Of a stretch of DNA of 64,000 nt, positions 30,001 through 40,255 are shown in pieces. Position numbers and translations under genes: made by a program. The DNA is from Chrysomallon squamiferum (lineage: Eukaryota > Mollusca > Gastropoda > Neomphalida > Peltospiridae). The stretch spans positions 21,700,322 through 21,764,321 of the forward strand of contig CM022671.1 of assembly GCA_012295275.1 (NCBI GenBank), read 5' to 3'. The notes under the pieces were generated by a model, which worked only from the letters and a program-made list of their open reading frames with translations, made no database searches and had not been told where the DNA came from. The first letter of the stretch is position 1. The number at the start of each line of letters is the position of its first letter.

Positions 30001-33000
30001 TTTCAAGATGTTGATGAATACATTGATCCAGTCATTGACAATGTGTTGGAGAAAAATATCAAAGGTAAACTTTTTTTTTGAATTTGCTACAAAATGATAT
30101 TTGGAAATTTTTATCTTATAGGGTGTTAGCTTCAAACTGTAACCTGGAAATGTGAGTCTTTAAAAATTTAGGTTTTGCTGGGTTATTTTTGGTGTTTTTT
30201 TTTTTTTTTTTTCAGAAACATTTTAATTTATTGTTATTTTATTATTATTATTTTGAATTTCATATGGTACAGTGTTTTCTGAATGTTTATGAACTATCAT
30301 TACTGGAAATAAATTCAGAACATAATTGCTAACAGATCTAAGAATTAATGAAATATAGGCACATTTTTGAAGCAGAAGATAAGATAAATGTAGCAAAGAA
30401 ATGTGTGTACTGAATGAATTAAAATATTTGATATTTTTTGGACAGGTGGCCAGGGACGAGAGTTTGTGGTTCTGGGAGACAAAGAAGTTGATTATGATCC
30501 AAACTTCAGACTTTATCTCAACACAAAACTGGCTAACCCAAAATATGGACCAAATATTTTCGGCAAGTCCATGGTCATCAACTACACTGTAACACTTAAG
30601 GTAAATTAGTTACAGAATCATATTTTGTGGGTCTGTATTTATATGTGCATGTGCATGCATTATGAGAGTTTGCAGGAGTTTATATACATGCATGTATATA
30701 TAAAAAATAATTACAAAAAGATTGTTTTTTGAGTGTTTTTTAAAAAAACAGATTATCTGTATCTGAAATATTTTTATAGTTATGATGGGATTCTTTGGAC
30801 ATTTTACCAATAATGACTACTTGAAATTTCTAAACAAGGAAAATATGAATATTTGTTATTACTATCAGCTATTTGTTGTATTTTCTTTCATTCTGTTATT
30901 AATGTAAATTATTTTCTTCACAGGGTCTAGAAGATCAGTTGCTAAGTGTCATTGTTAAATTTGAGAGGAAAGAACTGGAGGAGCAAAGAGAAAGACTCAT
31001 TCAGGAAACAAGGTATGAGAACAGGTTTTTTTTTTAAACAGTCCTTAAAATAATAACCAGCCATGAAAGAAAATGCCAGTTGTTGAAACAATAACTTTTC
31101 CTTATTTATACTGAAATGGGCACACGTTTAAAAAATTCAGCAGTTTACTAATATATTCATGTATTTATAAGATGGACTGATTGAAAACATTTATTATTAA
31201 CAAGACAAAAATGAATTAAAAATAGCAATCATGTTACATTTTAATATTTGTTTTTTTTTATTTATTTAACTCTATGTGGAAAACTGAAAATAATATATAA
31301 TTTTATAAATAAAGCCTTTCTGTCACTTATTTTATGTAGCTTACTCAGGAACAGTCTATAATTTCATTGACTAAACCAGTCATCCAGCAGCCTGAAGCCA
31401 TACTTCTACTGAAATAATTTTAACTTTCATTGATTTATTAAATTAAAAAAATAAACATTTTTGATCAAAGTACAATACAACAGAATTGCTAACAGTAAAA
31501 TACATTATTATATGAAATGTATAAAGACTAAAAAATAGTTATATAACAGTATAAATTAAAAATACAATTTCTTTTCATCTTTGTTTTGTTGTTGTTTTAC
31601 AGTGAAAACAAACGTCTGTTGAAAGATCTAGAAGATTCCCTGCTAAGAGAATTGGCAACTTCACAAGGCAATATGCTTGACAATGTGGAATTGGTGGAGA
31701 CACTTGAAGAGACAAAAACCAAAGCAACTGAGGTAAAATTACAAGTTTTCAACACAAACTAAATGTTCTGAATGCTGAAAAGGGCACATAAAGTACTAGG
31801 ATCTACTGTAATATGATAATTATGCTGAAAGTATGAAACGTGTTTATTTCTTTAGTAATGATAGAATTAGATGATACCCATGCATCATACTAGATTAATT
31901 CAAATTTGATTCACTGTATCCTAGAGATTCTATTACAAATTAGTGGGATATGGGAAGTTAGAACTGCAGCAGTTATAAAGCACTTGAAAGATCTGAATTG
32001 TGATTATAATTTGATACAATATATCATAAAGGTTTCTATTACAAATCAATGGGTTGTGGTCAGAATTGAATATATACAATAATTTTTTTTACAATATATC
32101 CTAGATATTCTGTGGTAAGTTGGTGGGAAATGTGAAGTTAGAATTGTGACAGTTATAATTTGATACAATATATCCTAGATATTCTGTGAAATGGGAAGTT
32201 AGATTTGTGACTAGTATAATTTGATACAATATATTCAAGATATTCTGTGACAAATAATGGGATACTTCTCTTTGAACATTACACCGATATTCAAGAAGTC
32301 AGTTATTCCAAACTTCAAAGATTAATAATTAAAACAACTTAGTTCTTGCTGAAGCAAAATAAAACCCAATTATCAGGATGTTACTGAAAGAGCTGTGTGT
32401 TGCTGTAGGTGTCCGAGAAGCTGAAGCTCGGTGCTAAGACTGCCATTGATATTGAGAAGCTGCGAGACGGCTACAGACCTGCTGCCAAGCGAGGAGCCAT
32501 CCTGTTCTTCGTTCTGGCTGAAATGTCGATAGTTAACAGCATGTACCAGTACTCCTTAGCCTCCTACCTCGAAGTGTTTGAGTTCTCACTCAAAAAGAGT
32601 CTTCCAGACTCGATCCTGGTGAAGAGGTTAAGAAACATAATGGACACACTTACACACAATGTCTACAACTACGGATGTACTGGTTAGTACTAATCTGGTT
32701 TTTTTAATCTTTTTTTTTTTTTCATTATTGTTTTTAATAATTTAATAAAATGTTGTTGTTATCAGATTGTTGAAATGATTGTTATGGTTATGAACAGCAT
32801 TTACATTTTAAAGTGTACATCTGTTTTATTTAAATTAAAATTTGTATCAAAACAAAGGTCTCTAAATATACTTTGTTTCTGGGAAGTTTACAGTCATTGA
32901 GAAATTATGTGTTAAATAAGCACAGAGGGAAAATAATCAGTTATGGTAATTTAAATTTTCTTTGCTTCAGGTATCTTTGAAATGCACAAACTACTTTTCT

Positions 33001-35258
33001 CGTTCCAAATTACGATTAAATTGGAACAAGATCAGCAACATGTTGTCCAAGAAGAAGTGGATTTCTTCATAAAGGTTTGTACTAATTTACAGATTTTCTT
33101 CCAGCCATCCTGTGTTTCAATAACTTTAAACTGTGTTAATAAGCTAGATTTTCCAACTAATTTTTGTTAATTTTAAACTATATTAATAATGCAGAATAAT
33201 AAATGAAGTTAGAAATAATAATCCAGTTTGAAGAACTTTTTTGGTATAGAAGAGTTATTTTGACATTTGCCTTGGTTAAATTAACTGATTAAATAAAGTG
33301 TAAAATTAGTTTTCTTTCACTGCTATTCTTTTATAATTTTAAAATCTTGAAATAATGATAGGTTGCAATAAACCATATATAATCTATTTCTTTTCAGTTT
33401 TGGAATACATAACAAAACCCATTGTGTTTAGCATAATAATAACTGACTATAAAAATAACTTTCATGTTGTAAGACTAAAATGTCACTAGAGACAAATTTT
33501 TCAGTGTGCAGAAAGATACTGACAACTTTGTTGTTTGCAGGGTAACATTGCGCTGGAGAAGAGTTCTCGACGAAAACCATTCAGCTGGATTCCAGACGAG
33601 GGATGGGAGGACTGTGTTCACCTGACACAGGTTTTGCCAAACGTTTTTAGCAGTTTGCTTGACGATATAGAGAAACATGAAGACAAATGGAAAGAGGTAT
33701 TTGTAAATAGTGAACAGCTTTAGACTCCCTGCAATGCTTGTTAACAGACACATATATTACAAAAACATTATGGTATGATGTATTCTGGTGCTTTCCACTT
33801 GCTCGAAGGTGTTTGAAAATTCAGTGATAAGAACTTATATACGTCTATATATATATATATATAACATACATATATGCATATAAATTGTTATGTCTATATA
33901 ATTTTCATTCTGCTTTGAGTCTACACATTCTGGTAAGTTTCATTATGGATACTGCTCATACATCTGATAAACTGAATAACATGAGACACCATCATCTCTT
34001 CACTTCTCAGTAAATAATTAGCCAGAAGTGTTTCTCACATTTATTCTGGGCAGGGCATTTTTTGAATCTTTAACTTACGTCAAAAAAATTTGAATATTTT
34101 GCTTTCAGTGGTATGACCACGACACACCAGAATCTCAACCATTCCCAATGAAATATGAAAAGTCAATCTCCGAATTCCAGAAGCTCATGCTTCTTCGCTG
34201 TTTCCGAGTGGACCGCATTTACAGAGCCATCACAGAATACGTGACCAAGTGCATGGGAGAGAAGTACGTCACCCCACCCATCATCAGCTTCGAGGCAATA
34301 TTTGAACAGAGCACGCCTGTCTCACCCATTGTCTTCATTCTGAGTCCAGGCTCAGATCCTGCAAGTGATTTGTGGAAACTGGCAGAAAGGCTGGACTTTG
34401 GCACCAACAAGATCAAATATTTGTCAATGGGACAGGGTCAAGAGAAGGTGAGATGTTACATGTTGTTGAGTTATGTTTGCAAGCTGATCTTTTACTAATG
34501 TAAAATAATTTATTTTGATGTAACAGGCTAGAATTAGAATTGGCATTGGCAAAAGCAAACAAAACCCCTGTTCACATGTTTGTGAGATAAAATTTTCAGT
34601 ATTGTAATTATCTTTCATTTGTGTGTAATTAGAAGTCTAATATAGAAAGTTGAAACATTACAGATCTTAGAACAGCTAGTGCAAGAATACAATAATATGT
34701 TTGTAAATATCACATTAATATATGTATTTTAATGATTTTTAGTTTTATATATATATTTTTTTTTTTTTTTACTTTTACTTGCTTTTTTTTAAATATCTAT
34801 GCACTATTAGACTTCTTATTTAATACGTACTTTGGATTTTAATTAAAGCTGATTTTTTTTTTTCCCCCAAGGTGGCATTGCAACTCTTAGAAACAGCTAT
34901 AGCTCGAGGGCAGTGGCTCATGCTACAGAACTGTCACCTGCTGGTGAACTGGCTGAGAGATCTGGAGAAACAGCTGGAGAAACTTGTCAAGCCTCATCCT
35001 GACTTCAGACTCTGGCTTACCACTGAGCCAACTCCAAGTTTCCCCATTGGCATTCTACAGAGATCTCTGAAGGTATTTGTTTAAATTTGTAAAAAAAAAT
35101 AAAATAATAATAATAATAAATAAAAAAAAAAAAAAAAAAAAGGGAAGGAAAAAAAAAGAATTAAAAATCATTTTAATAATAATCTGATAAAAATTTGTAT
35201 TTGGTTTGTTTGGAATTTATATGACAAAACATAGCAACATGATTTATTTTGTCTTGAT

Positions 35259-35289
<31 letters not shown>

Positions 35290-36757
35290 TTATTTGGATT
35301 ATGGGTGATTAAATACATGAAACCATCCACCCTTAAGACTATTTAAATTTGTGTCAAAATCATCAATAGCTTACCCTTCATTCATAACCTGTAATATAAT
35401 TAAAGACATTTATGATTAATAACTAATTCATGTATTACCTATAATAAGATTCTTGTTAGATTTTAATATAAACGAATATTCTTCAATCAGGTTGTCACTG
35501 AACCACCAAACGGCCTGAAACTGAATCTGCGAAGCACGTACCACAAGATACCTACTGTTGCTCTGACCGAATGTCCTCACCCAGCTTTTTCATCACTAGT
35601 GTTTGTCCTGGCGTTCTTCCATGCGGTTGTACAGGAAAGAAGAAAGTATGGCAAAATTGGCTGGAATGTGTCCTACGACTTCAATGAGTCTGATTTCCGC
35701 GTGTGCATGCAGATTCTGAACACGTACCTGACAAAGGCTTTTGAACAGGGCGATCCGAAAATTCCTTGGAACAGTTTGAAGTATCTGATTGGAGAGGTAT
35801 GAAAAAAAAGTTCTGAGATCTTGTTAACTGTTCAGATGTATTTTACAATATTATTATTTTTTATTTTTTAATGAATGTTACCAGTAATAATTAATACTGA
35901 AAATGAAGACTGTAGGTTGGAGTTTAGACTTTATTTAATTAGATGTGTTTGATGGTAACTAGCCTGTTAAATTTATACAGAATATAGCCAGTTACTGTAT
36001 TTTTATAATTCTTTAAATTTGTCACAGGTTTTGTATAGAAATCATAATGACTATATTATCAGTGTTATTTATAGGTATTAAATGTTATAGGTTACATTTG
36101 GAGGTTAAATACTGGTTGTGAAAGATTATTGAATAGATTATTTAAAGTTTAATTACTGTATTATAGGCTATGTATCATTCAGTTATTGACTATAAATAAC
36201 TATATATATATATATTATAGTAATGCACAAATTAGTTATCAATTATAAATGACTATATATATATGACTATATATATATGTATATTTTATAGGTAATACAT
36301 GAATCAGTTATTAATCATAAACAACTATAATTATGTTACAGGTTATGTATGGAGGGCGAGCTATTGATGATTTTGACAGACGAGTGCTCCGGACATACAT
36401 GGATGAATACATGGGAGACTTCATCTTCGACACCTTCCAGCCTTTCCACTTCTTTGTGAATGATGAGGTGGATTACAAAATACCAGAGGATGGACCAAGG
36501 GATAATTATGTTGGTGAGTAGATCCTTTTAAAATCTTAATACTCTTATTATATAAAAATATTCTATAATAATATAATATTTTATAAACACACATATATAG
36601 CTGTATTTAAATTCAGCATTTGGTCTTAATATTGGACAAAATATTTGGACAAAATACTTTTTCATCATTATTATTTTTTTTTTTTTTTTTTTTTTTTTTA
36701 TTTGATATATATTTTTTTTATTATTATAATCTTATTTTTTATTTTTCATTTTATTTT

Positions 36758-36791
<34 letters not shown>

Positions 36792-39700
36792 TTTTTTTTT
36801 GTTTTTCATTTGTATATCTTTTTAAACTTAAATAACTGTTTTATTATACAGGTACTTTTAATTCTGTTGTAAAAGAAAAATATAGACACTGTGGTGCTGA
36901 TTTTTAATTTCCGCACTGTTGAATGTTTCAGATTTCATCGAGTCTCTCCCACTGTCGAACACACCCGAAGTGTTTGGTCTCCACCCCAATGCTGAGATTG
37001 GTTATTACACCCAGGCAGCTCGGGGCATGTGGACTCACCTGGTAGACCTTCAGCCACAAACAAGTCAGTAGTCACAGCACTTTACATATCATAACTAATG
37101 TACATCACTAATTTTACTTTTTTATCAGTACAGGCATTTCAACAGAACATAGAGACAATGTCATAAAAATGTGAATTCATTTTACATATAATTAATATAT
37201 CATTAATTTTACATATAAATAGCATTAATTTTACTTTATCAGTACATGCATCTCAGCACGACAGTCATAGGCATGAATATCTGAATTATATATATGTGTG
37301 TGTTTGTGTATCTATATATATAAATATAGATATGAATATGAATGTATGTATGTGTGTGTATGTGTATGTATATGTGTATATGTGTGTATGTGTATATATA
37401 TATATATATATATAGATAGATAGATAGATAGATAGATAGGAGAAAGAGATATAGGAATCAAGGTGTATACACACACACATCCACCTCTCTTAAACATACA
37501 CTCACAGAAAAACAATTTTATATATATATATATATAAAATATTATAACAATAAAATTAATCATAAATTAATCATACATCTAAATGAATGAATGTTTAACA
37601 ACACCTCAGCACTCAAAAAATGTTGACAATTTGGTCTCAAACAAACACATATCTAAACTTTCACAGAGCTGTGGATGTATCATGTTCTAACATAATGGCT
37701 GAACTATATTAAGTTTCTAATGGGAATTTATTCACCCTTTCTTAAGCACATTCTCACAGGAAAACATTTACATATATAAAATGTTATAATGAGGAAGTTA
37801 AATATGATCATATCTAAACACATATCTAAACTTACACTATTGCAGATATATCTTATAATAACATAATGTTTGAAATTTTTGAAATTTCAAGTGGGAATTT
37901 ATTAACACTGGACTGATTAATGTATGAATTTCAATTAGATAAATCCAGTATTGTAAATTATGTAATTCAGAATTACTTTTTGATATTTGATTAGCATTCT
38001 TTATCATCATCGTCATCATTATTACTACTACTACTACTACAGATATTATTATCATCATCACATCATTATTCATGATTGTCATTGTTATTATAACTATTAT
38101 TATTATATTATTATTATGTTATCATGATCGTTATTACTGTTGTTATTATTCATATTTATATTTTATCAGGTGAAAGCAGCTCTGGAATTAGCAGAGAAGA
38201 TTTCATTGACAAAATTGCCAGCGACGTTCTGAATCGTCTTCCACCTGAGTTTGAGCTGGACAAGATAAAGAAGAAGTTTGGTATTGGAGTGTCTCCTACA
38301 ACTGTTGTCTTACTGCAGGAGTTGGAGAGATTCAACAAACTGGGCAACAGAATGAGAAGATCTCTTGTCACACTGAAAAGGGTTTGTTTTACTAAAATAT
38401 TCTCCAGGGTGAAAAAAGTAAAATCTGCACATCTATCTATGTATCTGTATGTCTGTCTATCTGTCTATATCTACCTATCAATATACCTATCTATCTATCT
38501 ATCTAGCTATAAATTAAGAATATGTATTTTATATGTATAAAACACGTTTAATATGAATTTGTTTTCAAATGGATTAAATTTAAATATCATAAAGATGTGT
38601 TAAATAAATAATTAATTTTATACTTTTCTTTTTGTTTATAATTAATGTTTATGAGGTACCATAAACTGATATTTTCTCTTAAACAGGACTTTGTTACTGT
38701 TTAAACATTTTGAGATATTATTTAGCTCAGATAACTCATTGGAATAAAACCAAAGGCAATCAAAAATTATCTTTTTTTAATTTTCAATTAATGATTATTT
38801 ATGAATATTATTAACCTAATTATTATTGTCTTTGTTATCATCATCATCATCATTATTACTAAGTAATATATGTAATAATAATAATTTAATATAATTTTTG
38901 TTTTTGTTTTTTTCAATCTCAGGCACTGGCTGGTGAGGTGGGAATGAGCAGTGAACTGGATGACGTAGCCAAGTCACTTTTCAATGGCTTCATTCCAGCC
39001 ATCTGGAGACGACTGGCTCCTGACACTCTCAAGTCACTGGGAAACTGGATGATCCACTTCCTCAGGAGAAATGCACAGTATGTCTCATGGGTAAGTGATT
39101 TTAGAGAGATTTAACTAATCAGTTAAGCTGCAAGAACTATCTTGACATCTAACCAATCAGTTAAATTGCAAGAACTAGCTCCTAGCCAACAATTAAATTT
39201 ATAATTTCTTAAACACTTAGTCAGCTGAAACTCAGTAGTGTTACATGCAATTGATTTATTTCATGGAGAATATTCTTCATCTTCAAGATGTGTTCCAGTG
39301 AATTTGTTGCCAGTGTTTGGTGTGTTAATATTTTTATCATTTAGAAGTCAGTATTTGTATAAAATTTTAACATTGTCACTCAACAATAAATATTTATTTA
39401 TCCTATTTTGAGTTTTGTGGTAACCAAAACATTCTCAAACCATTGATATATAATAAAAATTATTTTATTTCACATTCAAAGTAAGTAATATTGAACTGTC
39501 CATCATATTAAAAATATTCAAATGTAATTATTAAACATTTCTGAACCTTTCAACCCAAGAGAAAACAATGTTTATTTTTTTTGTATTTTTAAATTACCAG
39601 ATTTCATTTATTTAAAATAATATCTTAATAAAACTAATTTATTCTCTTTTTAAATAACTTGGTAAACTTTAAAAAAAAAAAAAAATTATAATAATAAAAA

Positions 39701-40133
39701 ATAAAATAAATAAATAAAATAAAATAAAATAATTGAATCCAAAATAATAATTTTAGTTTACTGAACAGAAAAAAAAAAAAAAAAATCAATATCAATCCAG
39801 TATTTTATTTTTTCGTCCACTTCAAAAACAAATTTATAATTTTTCAGTTAAATGATGGTGAACCTTCAGTGATGTGGTTGTCAGGTCTGCACATTCCTGA
39901 ATCCTACCTGACCGCTCTCGTCCAGGCCACCTGCAGGAAGAATGGCTGGCCGCTGGACAAGTCAACGTTGTACACGAGTGTCACCAAATACGAGTCAGTA
40001 GACGATGTAGCCGAGAGAGCACATCAAGGTATGCTTCATAACAAACAGAAAATCACCTCATACAGAACTAAAGTCATTTTTATTTCATTATTGTTATTGT
40101 ATTAATATCAGTATCATCATAAGTACTGTTATT

Positions 40134-40217
<84 letters not shown>

Positions 40218-40224
40218 ATTATTA

Positions 40225-40255
<31 letters not shown>

